Shown here piece by piece: positions 19,650 through 32,245 of a stretch of DNA of 64,000 bases (within the stretch, counting starts at the first letter, position 1; every line of letters starts with the position of its first letter). Origin of the DNA: Phymatolithon calcareum (Eukaryota; Rhodophyta; Florideophyceae; Hapalidiales); assembly GCA_977006965.1 (NCBI GenBank), contig OZ345354.1, positions 3,224,001 to 3,288,000 of the forward strand. The letters run 5' to 3'. The notes beneath the pieces are model-generated. The model had not been told where the DNA came from and made no database searches. It saw only the letters and a program-made list of their open reading frames with translations. Position numbers and translations under genes: made by a program.

Positions 19650-22600
19650 AGTTATTACGCAAGTAACTATCGCTAACCGCTTAGTCGCTTCGTTGAAAAC
19701 AGTTCACAAGTGGGGCTATTCCGACTGCCCACACATGGCTAATCCTTTATACTGTACAGGGGAATGCGGGAAATCCTTTCGAAGTTGGAAAAACGGGAAC
19801 AAATATAATTTCATTTGATACGCTTGCATGAAACAAAACGAACTAACAGCAATGGTCCACACAGGGGAATGTAAGAACGGGAGGGTTTCTGCACACAAAA
19901 TTATGAGGGAATTAATGTATCAGGGGGTTGCGGGAAAATGCGTAATCAGTAGATTCCTTCTCATTCCAAAAATAAGCGCAGCTATTTGTTTGTATCATAT
20001 TGTAAGCCGGCTGTCATGCTGATGTGCAGTTGATGTCTAAACTACATACATCTTTCATACGTTCTTCATCAGGGCAACAAATAATTTTTTGGTCGCTGAC
20101 TGGTCGAAAGATTTCAAATCTGACCGAGGCACGTAACATGAATTCAAACGCAGATTCTTTTCAGACAGATTCTGTCGCAAAAATGTTGCGCATGTTCTGA
20201 AAAACGGATTCGTTGATTGCGCAGCGCTCAACGACCCTAGGGAAGAACCGCCTTGTCCAAAGCGAGGTATGGGTATGAGCTACCGCTGAGCGCAAAAAGT
20301 TTCCGACAAGTGCAATTGAGCTCCCCGGTAGGCGCCCGGAAAGAAGGGCGGAATCGCCCAATTTCGACGTGTTTTGCAAAACACGAACCTAAAACACGTC
20401 CACATATGATGAGCTTTTTGCAATTTTTTTTGCATGTTCTAAATCTCCATAGCGGTATCTTTCAGAAAGTGCAGTGAAATATTGAATTCTTTAACTTTCT
20501 GTCCAGTTAGGAGCTGTTAAAGTCTACAGAATCTGCACGTTTTGTGGAATGTGTGAACATTTATTTCAAATGCGGATTCCGGAATCTCGTTACGAACGCG
20601 TTTTTGAATATCGCCCAATCACAGGGCGATTTTTGCACGCATCAGATTTCAGTCCGAAATCATACTGTGTAGATGGTATGATTTCTCAATTCTATTAGAT
20701 TTCGGAAACTGCTGTTTCAACTTTGCCATGCTGTACATTTGGGTCGAATAGAAACCTGAAATGTGACATTTTCCTAATTTTACGTCTTTTCCCGCAACCC
20801 CCAGCAAAATTAGTTAATTTAATGTACTCGTGTACGCCTGCCACGGCGTATTCGAGAATGCCACCTAATAAGCGCTCATTGGTTACTAGAGGTGCAACCG
20901 GTGCCCAAATATGACAAAATATATAGCTCGAGGTCGCATGTGGATTTTGATAATATTGGCAAAACATTTAATGTCATATTCAACATTACGAGTTAAGAGA
21001 TCTATTTTGATGCAATGCAGCGGAATGGTACAATTGGCATGCGCGTACAGGCAGGCCTCGATAAATGGATGGCAATGTGGAATGGTCCAATATTCTCAAA
21101 ATCGAGGTTATTCTCAAGTCGAATTTTGAATCATATGTTTTGGATCACACGTGTGCCGAACAGTACCTTTACACCACTGTGTCAACTTTTACTGTACTGT
21201 ATTGTATGCCAATGGCAGTAGAAACATGAAAAGTACTTACAGTATTCTACGAGTGAGGATATGCTCCGTCTACGCTAAACAAAATTATAACAAAATTTAA
21301 GGTATGCCCCGTGACCTCGAACATGAAAAAATCCCCCTATCAAATATTCTAGTATCCTTTAATTTTCGTTAAATTTAGGCGGATACGGTATTCGTGGAGC
21401 ACCCGATTATGCTGATAACCGAGGTTATTCTAAAAAAGAGGTTCCATTTATCGAGGTCTGACTGTAGCAATTTGTGAGTCTGCAATTAGGACGTCACGCA
21501 TATGGAAAAACACGATGTAAAGTATTCGTTTGCATCTTGATATGGGGGAATATCAGATATGGCAAAGCCAAGCTTTTCACAACAGAATAAAACATGCGCG
21601 TATAGCATTATCGACGGGAGAGAAAAGCGATGTGGGAGATAGTGTCGAATGCAGGTGGGTAGATTAGAACGATGGATATAGAGCACGGAAATATCTAAGA
21701 ACGAAACTACTGCTATGAAGATTAGGAAAATTGAGCTAGAGGAGATGGCAACATACGGTTAAGATAATGTCATGGATCGTTGTGCGGGAATGGGGAATAT
21801 GCAGCGATGCGAGGTAGCTGAGTATATAAAGTTTTCGGAGGGAGAGATCTCTAAGCAGTTCCGAGTTAGAATTATATAGGGATAGGAAAACAGCCATTGA
21901 GAATCTAGTGGGAAATGTACAAAAAAGGAACAAAACAGAGCATCGAGAATTTGAAACAGGATGGACGGCCCAACACACATGGCAGATAGCCTCGGTCGTA
22001 TGGACAAGAAAGAGGTATCGGGAATGGGGAGAAAGACATCGCGCAGCTACGAAGACGCAGTTTTATGATCGGTAGATGGAGTACGGAGATGCCTCAGTTG
22101 CCCGAGGGTAGAGAGAGAAGAGGAAAAGGGGCAGAGAGGGGAATAAATTGGAACTTACGGCAATGATGATGGCTCCCGCATTGCAAATTCGGCCCAAACT
22201 TCGCAATGGAGAACCACGAAAGGCGAGAGTGAAATGGTTATCACGTGGAAGACCTAAACGGTGAAACCACTGAACGCGGTGATACGAAACGCACGCATCG
22301 TTTCGATTCCATGAGATTTCCAGAGGTGAAGTAAACAATTCGACCGACATGAAGATCTGCGGGCGGAGGAACAGAGCCATAATAACATGTGAAAGAGGTT
22401 TAGAAGGGTGATGCACAGAGCGGACTCGATACGATACCGGTAAGGTGGAGAGCAACATCGATTGCTCGTGGAGGGGGAAGCCAATGATGCGAACGTCCGC
22501 GGCCGCCGCGGAGAAGATCCGATCGCCGGAGCTCGATCCGGCAAAGGCGTCCCGCCCTATGGTGATGATGGATCTGTTTGCAGATGTTGAAACGATTCCC

Positions 22601-22859
22601 CTCCATTGCTACATGGTACGCATTATATAGGCTTCACGCCGGCGTCCTGATAAGTAATTAAACGAGAACGGTAGTAGATGGACCAATTAATTGAAACAAC
22701 GTAATGGGAAGTGAAGTGGCCCAATTGTAATTGGAAGGACACATGTTCAGTATTGCTCTAGTAGTCATTTTCCCGCCAGCAGACAGTTCTCACACACAGT
22801 TTCCACTTTACAACGTGTACGTCAAAAATGTATTCGAAAAATAGAATCCTCTCAACCAT
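19650..22859. other. Long non-coding interval
   Basis: Over 3 kb contain only short ORFs without motifs. The first 100 bases hold the upstream region of the GTPase gene. An AT-rich stretch at about 20900-21470 repeats the theme 'tcgaggttattctcaa', suggesting old repeats that I cannot delimit. Confidence 0.4.
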
Positions 22860-23551
22860 ATGCACCTCACTTATAATCCCGCACTGGGGGAAGAGATTGG
22901 AAAAAATATGAGGCAGTTCCATGAGCTTCAGGAGCGATTCCAAAGTCTCCGAGCTACTCTCAAGCATAAGCGACTGGTTAACGGTCGACCGCAGCGGAGC
23001 AATGCGAAATCGGATCTAGGGACTGCGGACGATTCAGTGCAGTATTGGGATACTGAAGAGGAGAAGAGCCAGCACAAGATTGCGATCGGTTTTCTAGTGT
23101 AGATGTATACTGTAGTGCGAAGAAGTATGGCGTGGAGCTTGAGTCATGCGATATATCTCTTCGAGCGGTGCACATTATTGCCATAGCGCTGCGCGGCCTT
23201 CTTCAGCGAAGCGTAGGAGAAATTCCATCCACCATGGAGGCCCTTGCCCTCAAACGTGTCACGGAGAAGCACGTAGATACTACGTCCCATTCCGTGACTG
23301 CTATGTTAAGCCCTAAGGAAGCTTCGGACGACCGGAAGACTGTTTCCATCATTGATATACGCAAAAAGAAACTGGAGATGTCTTGGAAGGCCTTCGAAAC
23401 TGCAAGGGATGCTCTTGATGAGGCATTATCCTCTGTGGATCGGGCAAACATGACCCCAGGTGGCGCCGATGGTGGAAACGAGGATGACGATGACTGTTTC
23501 AAGAACGTGGGAAAGGGGAGCACCTTAGACGAGAAGCGAAAGTATAATTAA
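22860..23551 (+). CDS. Hypothetical protein gene with one frame change
   Basis: The first ORF (22860-23102) is helical and charged (GKNMRQFHELQERFQSLRATL). Near 23065-23100 the protein-like sequence moves to another frame, reading CDRFSSVDVYCSAKKYG into the second open frame, which runs to 23551. Together they would give about 225 residues. The C-terminal part is coiled-coil-like (KKLEMSWKAFETARDALDEAL) with an acidic Asp/Glu run near the end. The switch could be a frameshift, a sequencing error or a very short intron. No family was recognised. Confidence 0.45.
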
Positions 23552-23633
23552 AGAACTGTTATGGTTGTGTTTTCTCTGTCAGTTAATGATCCTGCGGTAA
23601 ATTGCAACTGAAGAGCTTATCTCTTGATTTATT

Positions 23634-25009
23634 TCAATTCGGAGGGGAAACTATGACCTTTGTTAGAGTTTGTTTATTTACATGCGTGGCAAACACTTTC
23701 TGGACTGTAGACCGGCTAGATCTCAAAACCACGGCTGGAAGAAGGGAGTGCAAATACCCTGCGACGTGGTCCGCAGTATGAGGAGGCATTCCGGAAGCTT
23801 CGTCACATCTGACCCAGTGCAAAGCAAACTGCCTGTTCTCCTCAGGAGAATGGCTTATGTGAGATGTTGGAGATCGCGCTGGGAGAAAGCGAGTAGACTG
23901 GACGCTCGGCAAAAGATTCCCACGAATAGAGACCGGTTGCTCCGTCGCATATGTAAAGCCTGTTTCCCAAGAGTTTTCAGTCCATCTTGCATTCTCCTGG
24001 ACAGGCACAAGAACCGGTCTTTGAAGTGTCTCAAGAGGCATGCCACATCCCAGTAGGACACGTCTTTGGATTGTATTGGAGGTCGAAGTGGCTGCCAAGT
24101 CCACTCCGAGCACCTGAACAGCCCGATTCTTCCGTGCGAAGTTTGCCTTCGCTCTGTAAAATCCAGCCTCACGACAGTGCGCATTGATATCTAATGCATT
24201 GCAGAAGTCAGAATAGCTCTCGAAAATAATTCTTAGGTTAGAAACACGACTGATGTCTGGAAAGTTCGCATAGAACTGTGATGGATGCACAGAGCATCGA
24301 ATATTATGTCGACCCATAAACTCTGCCGCGAGAAGTTGAAACTCAGAGTGCAATCTGAATTTCGGGATCTTAGAATCAGTTGAAGAACTGATTCTGCCGC
24401 GGAAGCGCTGGTGCGTGCTCGGCAAAGCTCCGAACTCTCCGTCTTGAGCAGTTTCACTGCATTAATGCTTGCAAAAATCAACGCACTTTTGCATACGCGA
24501 ACCTCGAATTGTGTTCGATCAAGAGCCTGTGACGCGATGTGCATATCTAGGAGAGCGTGTATTCTAGTAACTCTATTTGCGAGAGTATAGACATGATTCG
24601 TGAGCGCATCTTGGGCGTGCTTCATTTGTTCGATTTCAGAAACGTGCACATATTGAGTTTGTGGGGCGGGCTGTACTAGCGTCGCGCTCGGAGTTGCATT
24701 TCGGGGCAGAGCTCGGAAACGGCGTTCCTGCCCCTGAAAGTAGAGGTCCTTGAAGCACGGACGTTCTGGACAAGTCAAGAGGGAGAGGAGTGCGGTCCAT
24801 GTTAATCCGGCGTGATTGTTTGAGTGCGCGGATCCAAAGATCTTCCACGTCGTATGCTCTGGGCAATCCCTTTCTTCCATGGAAAATATGCTCAGTTTCG
24901 CAAGGGGCGATAGGCCCACGGCTCTCGCCCGTGGTTTTATGTATGGTTCTACTTGTAATATTATGTATTGCACTGTTGCAACATTTCGTACAATGTTCTT
25001 TGTATTCAT
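23634..25009 (-). CDS. Two overlapping unrecognised minus-strand ORFs
   Basis: ORFs of 258 codons (25009-24233) and 263 codons (24425-23634) overlap by about 190 bp in different frames. The upstream one has a helical stretch (ALTNHVYTLANRVTRIHALLDMHI). The downstream one is Arg, Ser and Pro rich with scattered Cys and His. They could be one gene interrupted by a frameshift, or independent non-coding ORFs. I do not recognise either, and neither starts with a strong context. Confidence 0.3.
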
Positions 25010-26040
25010 TATATTGCATTAAATCTTTTGCTTGCCTGCATCCTGTATGTTCTCGAAGAGCTGTTTTTTAGATGCACGTCAACTGTACGCGGACGTTCAC
25101 GTCACCGATGGATCGTTACCAAAGGAAGCGTACGACAGATACGAGGCGATGTCGGAGTACCTATGAGCACATTGGAACTAGGAGGAGGGTGGCGTTGACC
25201 CTCCAGCTTCTTAGAAAAATGACCCATGGTCCGACCGCAGGGGTGTAGTAGCCATGGGTAGGAAAAAGTGCCACCTAAAATTGAGCCATGATAACCACAA
25301 CGAGGTTGGACCGTGGTTATTGATCCTTCTGGTTCGACAGAAAAATATCCACGGTCATCCATTGAATACTGACGTTCAGTAACTCAGGTGTGAAGAAAGA
25401 GACAGCACTAGTCTTGGCGCACCCTTTCAGCCAATATTGAGATACCGCTTTTCTCCTATTTCTCTAGTATGTCGTTTTAATCTACGCTCAATCTCCTGCT
25501 CCATTTTTTACCGAGCATCTTATATTTCTCAGACGGGGAGCCCATCATGGTTTTCAGATATAAGAGCTTGTATTTCATTCTATTCTCCCCTTGGCAGAAG
25601 AATCTGCTCATAGGCTTCCACTTTCAATGTATATCTATGCACAGGTCGTGGAAATGCTGCAGCGCTGTTTCCTTCTATAGCAATTTGTATTCGAAAAATA
25701 TTCTAGACGAGCAATGCCAAAAATGGTGTTTCAACATAAACGTATGAATGTTTCAATCCCTTTTCAACGTCATCCCTCATATGGTTGCCTGATTTGCTAC
25801 AGGTCGCAAAAACAACTTTCCAGTAATGACAGAATCGCGATATTTCCATCTCAAACTCTCACTTCTTATTACGCCAATAACCCATGTATTGCGATCGTCT
25901 TACCAGCTTGATTCTACCGAGAAGGGAATTGCAGATATGGATGAAATCACTCGCAAACGCACGCGACGGAGTCGATACAGACTCCAGGACATCCCTGACG
26001 TCCCTTCAGTGCAAGACGCTCGACTTCAGATCTTCCCACC
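25010..26040. other. No gene recognised
   Basis: Short ORFs only. Around 25205-25360 several short inverted strings recur (CCATGGGT, ACCGTGGTTAT), which may be an old folded repeat. Confidence 0.35.
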
Positions 26041-27548
26041 TTGAAATATGCTCAACGGTCAGCATCTGTCTCTACTAAGCGATCCCTAGATGCGGAAAAA
26101 AACAGTCCATCTCCTCGTCACGCACTAGGGGGGCTGGGATTTAATACAGTCCCGCCAATCCCGAGAGTCCTGTCCCACGGCCTCGTGGAGCCCTCCGATC
26201 CGCCCACCAATAATTGGGACACTATGGGACACCCTTTCGGGGCGGAAAACGACAATGGTGAATCTTCTTCAAGTCCAAGACCCAACACTTCTCCGTCGCG
26301 TGGAGCTCCCATGCTCATACGAACATCGGGGGATATAGTTGGAACGGCGCTACTCATTTCAAACTGGCGCATTCTGTGGGCTATCCTGACTACGAGCGGG
26401 CTGGAAATCTCACCAAGGACCAGTACAGTCCATCCGCCTTTTTGTGGAGGCCATCTCGGCCGAAGATGCTGAGTCCTGGAAAGACATAGCCACATCTTCC
26501 GTCATTGACCAGCCGGATCCCAAGAGACAGAAGTTTCTTCCTCACTTCTCCACGCTGTACCGCACCTACAAGCCGAGAGTGCTGGATTCTATGGCGCCGC
26601 GTACACTGGATTCATATGAGTCCATAGATGCCCGTAAAGCTGGTTTCCCACGTTTCAGGCGCGCAGACCGTCGTTAGAACCATCCTTCCAAGTGAGTATG
26701 CTGGGGAGGACGTGGCTACATCAGCATTTCACTCTGTAATGTCATCAACCAGCTTCTCGGCGGTAGGAGGAACGCATGCTGCACCTTCGGAATGTGTGGA
26801 CACGTTCCCCATCGTGAAAGTAAGAGACAGGTTCTACGGACAACGAACAGCGGTCAGTGTTGATGACGCCGGTTCAAGGTCGTGCCTAGAAACCTTTGCT
26901 GAAGGCAGTGATGTCGTCTCTGTCGCGCTGGTGACAACAGAACCCATCAGTCAAAAAATGGAGCATTGTTTTCGTGCCGAAGTCTCTACTAATCAGAACG
27001 TACAGCTATTGGCAACAGTGGCCCACATGTGGACAGTGTATCACCATAGGAGATCATCTTCCCCTGGATTTTGTATGACGGGTACTGATGCGTTAACTCC
27101 GCGAGATTGGGAATTGTGCGCACTTTTCAACTTCCTCAAGTATGAATCACCTACTGATTCTGTTCATATCGATGTACCGGAGCTTCCACATGATCTGGCC
27201 GAGGGATATTATTACGATTCCGATGCAGACGGATCCTCTAGTAGGCAAAGAAAGGCCATATCGCCTGAAATGGCCGAGACTCTAAGAAAACGAAGGACGA
27301 AAATGAAGGAGAAGAGGCGGAAAATGCAAATGGCATGGTCCGACAGGGAGAAGCCTCTTATAAAACCTGTTGATTTCGTCCTGCTCCTCCGTCCCGTTCT
27401 TCCGTCCGATGTTTCTCATGCTCATGCTCCCCCCGTTCTGCGCTCAAATCTTACGTCTACGGATAGAGCGGCTCGACTATGTATTGTGCATAGATTCTGG
27501 GCGGAGAACGAGGAAACAGGTCGGCATTTGCTTCGGATTCCAAGATGA
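26041..27548 (+). CDS. Series of unrecognised plus-strand ORFs in three frames
   Basis: Three overlapping open frames run 26041-26472, 26444-26677 and 26628-27548. The last (306 codons) is the most protein-like. It has mixed composition and ends in a very basic segment (ETLRKRRTKMKEKRRKMQ, near residue 215-235) that could bind nucleic acid or act as a nuclear signal. Protein-like sequence changes frame twice, so this is a frameshifted gene, a spliced gene or a decayed element. I recognise no domain. Confidence 0.35.
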
Positions 27549-28261
27549 TCAGATCTCGACGGTGAGACCACCTCAAATGACGCCCATTCCTCCATTCCTC
27601 CATTCTTTCCGCTTTCTCCTGATCCCCCTATCGGCCAAGTGACCAGCTCTACATGCGCATCTCATCTCTGACACTGCAAGTGAAGCATGTAGGGGAACGG
27701 GGCCCCCAGAAATACTGCCCTATCAGCAGCGTAGGGAAGCTAGAAAATCGTGGCCGTTATTTCACTTATCGACTTATCATTTACTGGGATGGCTTTCGGA
27801 TTCAAGAGGGCAAGTCGGCTTCGGGTGAAGGATTTTACATGCTATTTCTGAACCTCCCCTTTCCGCCCGTTCAACTCCACATGCCGTTCGAGTCTTAAGG
27901 CTCACTCCACGAGGAATGAAAAGCCCTGTTCTGTTCGAGCGGATCAAAGATGTGCGCAATTAGGTATCAAGAGTACCTTAGGCGTTTTTTGGATAATGAA
28001 AGCTATGGACAAAATACATCAAAATTTGTAAATTATGCAAGATAAGACCTTGGCTAAACTGAGAGGTCTGAATCGAGTTGCCTTGCCAGATTTTAGATAC
28101 GATTTCAACTTTAATAGATACAGCTTTTCGTTTTTCACAAAAATTCAAAAAAAAAATTATCATACACGTAATGGACCACCGCTCCATTTAAATTCCGGAA
28201 GCGAAATAACGCTCCTCAAAACTGGGATCATGTCTGTTATAGCGATCAATTATGTTCTTTT
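27549..28261. other. No gene recognised
   Basis: Short ORFs only. The AT-rich right half lies just beyond the 3' end of the broken transposase-like gene on the minus strand. Confidence 0.4.
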
Positions 28262-29319
28262 TTAGATATCTTTTGCGATTTCCATCATTTGCTGATGGGA
28301 CTTTGTGCAGATCTTCCCAGTGCGAGAGAAAAGTTTCTGAAGAAAATCAGACTGAACAGAATTCTGGACGACATCCATTGTAAGACCTTTCTTTAAGAGC
28401 ATGAACTTTTTAAAGTTTGGAGTGGAAGAAACTTCTTTCACGAAGTCGACTCCAGGGTCAGTTTGTTGAAAAGAAAATATGTGATATTCATTTGTCTTGA
28501 AGTTTCGTGATATAGTGAAGTAGTTTTATAAAATCTCCTTGCATAGAACCCATGTAACATTGACCGCTGGAACGCAAGTTGAGGTTACAGCGCTCTGGTT
28601 GATCAACTCCATCATATCTTTTGGACTGTATACATTGTTCTTATTGAACTTTCTTTTGATATGACCAAAAGCGCCATCACAAACATTCTTTGTATGTCCT
28701 GCGATTAAAAAGTGCAAAGTTATTGATTCAAACCACCCATTACAAACTAACCAGCACATAAACCACAACATGAACCCGTTTTTGTTTTGTCCAGAACAGT
28801 TGTCCGCATGTAGAAGCAGGTTGCGAGCATTGGCTGTTAGCGAACTTCCCTTGTGAAAGTTAAGCACATAATGCATCATGGACAATACCTCGTTAGCTGT
28901 TTTTCCGTGGGGCCAATGCCCCTTGTTTGCAATTCGCAAGAATGAAGCATACTTTTTCCGGACTTTGAGAAAGGAATTTTTTGTCACTGGATTAGAAGGT
29001 CGCAAAATGTCCGGAAATGTTTTCATCTTTTCTGATACCAACAGTATACATCATCCCAAGAGGTTTCATTTGGTAAAACATGCACAGGCTGGTCATGTGC
29101 ACTGCCACGTCCAGTTGGGCACGTGACGGCGTACAGTCTTGCATATTTTTTTAAACAAGTGACAGCGATGGATGACTGAATAGATATTTTTCCTGTTCCA
29201 CCCTTGTGATGCTCAGTGCTGTAAATAGAGAAAGTTTCTGCTGCACTTACGTCACAGGCGTGAAGTTGTAAGGTCTTGATGGATAGCTGCACGACAGCGG
29301 CAAAGACGTTCTGACACAC
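28262..29319 (-). pseudogene. DDE-transposase-like (DUF7869-type) gene, broken
   Basis: The minus-strand frame from about 29041 contains LLLHADNCSGQNKN, FMCWLVCNGWFESITLHFLIAGHTKN and CDGAFGHIKRKF. These match the conserved core of the RNase H-like domain found in many invertebrate and protist transposase-derived proteins. The acidic residues (HADN, CDG) are present. The frame stops at a TAA (28526-28528) and then continues in the same frame with protein-like sequence (TISRNFKTNEYHIFSFQQTDPG) to the stop at 28262. A single nonsense mutation therefore truncates it. Upstream coding sequence at 29023-29319 lies in another frame. A mobile-element origin is inferred; no terminal repeats were found. 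Confidence 0.68.
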
Positions 29320-30637
29320 TTCATGTCACTTGATAGAGAAGACGGTTGTAGACCGAGGGTTTTCTCCACCCGAGATTACACTACCTCTTGTAGGAGGCTG
29401 GCCTATCGCGTGCTCGCGCGTGTTCGTGTAGCTGTATGATATCACTATCCGGTTAGTCGGCAACATTAGCGTAGACTGATAGGTATGATAGCACTACGTT
29501 CGCATTACAGGCGCGAGCGGCCTATGTAGGCCGCCACACCGAAGATCACTAAAGGCAACAAAGCCATCTTGGGGCGAAGGGGTCTGGATCGGGGATCGCA
29601 CTGCGGGTAGAAGGGCTAGCGACCGACTGCCCTGCCCTGCCTCGCCGTGACGGTATCCCGTGCTCCACCTACACTACTACGCGTTCGGATCGGCCCGGGC
29701 CGGTCGATCTACCGCTCGACTGCGGCCCCGAGGGGCAGGACTGGACGCGTCGCCTCACCGCGTCGCGCCTAGGCGCTGCTCACTGTGCTGGCCTGCTACG
29801 ACTAGGCTCCCGCTCTGCCACGCTACCGCCCGGATCGCGCAGCCGCACGCACTGACGTTCTCCTTGTGTTTTCGCTCCTTTGCGCTTTCCTACACCTCTT
29901 TGGCGCTTTCTTGCGCGCTTTGCGTGGAGGAGAAGATCATTAGATTGGCCAGGAGGTGCCGCGAGAACCAAGAAAATACCGCGGACAATATTAAAGTGCT
30001 GCGTCTCACCGAGAGCCGCAAACGAAAGCGCCAAGTTCCAACTGCCGACAAAGTCGCACTTTCCACTGCCGCGGCATTGTGTAACCAGCGTCTCGCAGTG
30101 CTCGCTAGCGTTCGTCTCACTTTCGAAAGAAAAGTCGATGTCTACCTCATCGCCGTTGACAGCCGACATGTCCTATTACCTTCTGAGGATTATATTGGAG
30201 TACGGATTAATTGAAGCTCACTTTGTCAAGTATTGCACCTGAGAGACTTTTTCTTGGCCTACAATCCTTGGCTTATGTCCTCATTTATGTAGTTAGCTTT
30301 GCACATTTTCTGTCCTTCTGAGGTAGAGGGACAGGACGTGGGACGACTCCTTGACTATCGACTACGGACCAAAACGGAAAATCGGTCCTTTTAAAAATTC
30401 TGTCTGCTTACAGAACGAAATTTTAATAAATCTATTTTTGTCCTTCCTGTTCATATCTAAAAATAGACGTGTATATTTCTCAAATTTTGAAACCATTATA
30501 TCTCAAAAACTATTCAGAATGTAAGAGCGAAAATAACACCAATCGATTCGTCTCAAAAAACTACTATGGGGCGATAAATAAAACCAAAACTTAATTTACA
30601 CCTAAGGTACTCTTGATATGGAACTGCACACAGATGA
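29320..30637. other. GC-rich island, ORFs open on both strands
   Basis: Between about 29520 and 30215 the GC content rises and ORFs are open on both strands: 184 codons plus at 29660-30214, and 129 codons minus at 29780-30169. The minus ORF begins MSAVNGDEVDID. It lies upstream of the broken transposase-like gene, so it might be an N-terminal exon of that gene. I cannot choose a strand. Confidence 0.3.
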
Positions 30638-32245
30638 CATTATCTGCGGCATAATGGAGAGATTAACGGACTTCGATTCCGCCCGACAAAAAATTCGAAT
30701 TTTCTCGACCTCGTCGGATTTCTTGGAGATACTCCCACCATCAACGCCGAACTCGATGTTCTAGGACACAATGCCTCTTCATGCTGCCATCTTTGCAGGT
30801 TTGTCAGACTCTCGGAATCATTGGTCGGTACCGATATACAAGTGGGCTGGGAAGTGATTCCCTCTCTGCGTTTCAGAGCGGATTTTTCGAACACACTGCT
30901 GTCCGTGACTGCGGAGCCAAGACTGAGTCGTGCAGATTACTCGAAATGTCTGCACCTTCTACATCAAGGAGCCTTCCCCTACACAGCTTGCGCGAAACTA
31001 TTGTCGAAGCGAAATCCCGCATTCCGAAAACAATCGGTTGTGGGTTGTTGCTTCCAGGCATACTTGACCCTGACCGCGCCTGCTTTTAGAGACTGCCTCA
31101 CACTAGCATCCAAGCTGCTTCCATCCCTGAATCACCGGATTGCGTGCGAAGAGTTCATGTTGGGTTATCTAGCCGATTGTCATCTACAAACGCAAAACAG
31201 ACCCTTCGGTAGAGATCGAAAAGTTTTGTACAACATTTCAATGACAGAGCTGTACAGTTTGTCACTAGCAGCGGAGCCAGCTCTCCGTAATGGTTGAGCA
31301 GCTGCAAGTTCCGGATTTGGATTGCCTGGCGCCGTGTCGGAGAGACGTCAGTCTACAGTGGCCCTCGTCGGATCCATTGCAAATCTGATTCCAGAGCTTT
31401 GGTACATGCCTCGAGCAGGCCTGGACAGCTCTGAACATGTCGACTCATTCTATGCAGATCATAGCGGTGCGAGCGTTCGACGCCTCCACGTGCTAACGAT
31501 GCAGCACATAATGCGAGTAGCCCAAGTATGCTCCATGTCTGATGCGGATGTCGCCCCACTTCGAGAGCCCGGGTGTCCTCGTTCAGTTCGTGTGCCTCTA
31601 GCCAAAGAGCCATCAGCGTCAGTACAGGCCATAAAAGTGATAGACTGCCCTAATGTACACCGCCTACAAGAATTGGTGCAAGTGACGCTACCAATGGTCG
31701 GGCACGTGGCACTCATAGCGGAGCTTTTGCTCGAAAAAGCGCACATAGAATTGAAGAGAGCAATCAAGAAGACTAACCGCAAGGAGATACAGCTCCTATG
31801 CATGACATCTGTTGCTTTCAACGAGTTAAAAGGTCGGCTTGCCGTACTACAGCCTCAAGCGATGATTGGAGATGAGAATGCATTGCGAGGCTTTTTAAGC
31901 CTCCTATCAGGATCTGAAACTATGTCCAAGCTCCACGGACTCCTCCTACCCGATTTCATCGCCCAGATACAGAGTGCTTTCCGTCCTGAACGCTGCATCT
32001 CAAAGGAGCATATCAACCAGGGTCAGTCTATTTTATGTCCCCGTGCTTTAACGGGTAGATCTCTGTGCTGGAGTCTACGCGGTCAAGTGCAAACATTCCA
32101 TAGCTCTACTGTCCACTCAACGTATGCTCGTCATTCTCTATGCCGTCTGCTAGCTGAAACATATCCATTTAACGTACCAAACATTGCACTGCAAATTGCA
32201 GACGGCGTTGTTTCTAGTTATTCTAATGACCTTGACGGTCCATAA
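30638..32245 (+). pseudogene. DDE-transposase-like ORF (Plavaka/KDZ/Tnp2-like) with one in-frame stop
   Basis: One frame is open from about 30638 to 32245, except for a TGA at 31295-31297, giving about 535 codons. Near its start LGDTP, then GHNAS and a Cys-rich CCHLCRF resemble the conserved GD-x-P and C-x-x-C block of Plavaka, KDZ and CACTA-Tnp2 transposases. Later, LPMVGHVALIAELLLEKAH followed by ELKRAIKKTNRK resembles the block with the last catalytic Glu of those families. The N-terminal domain and first catalytic Asp were not found, and no inverted repeats were seen. Family placement is tentative; decay through the single stop is seen directly. Confidence 0.45.
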
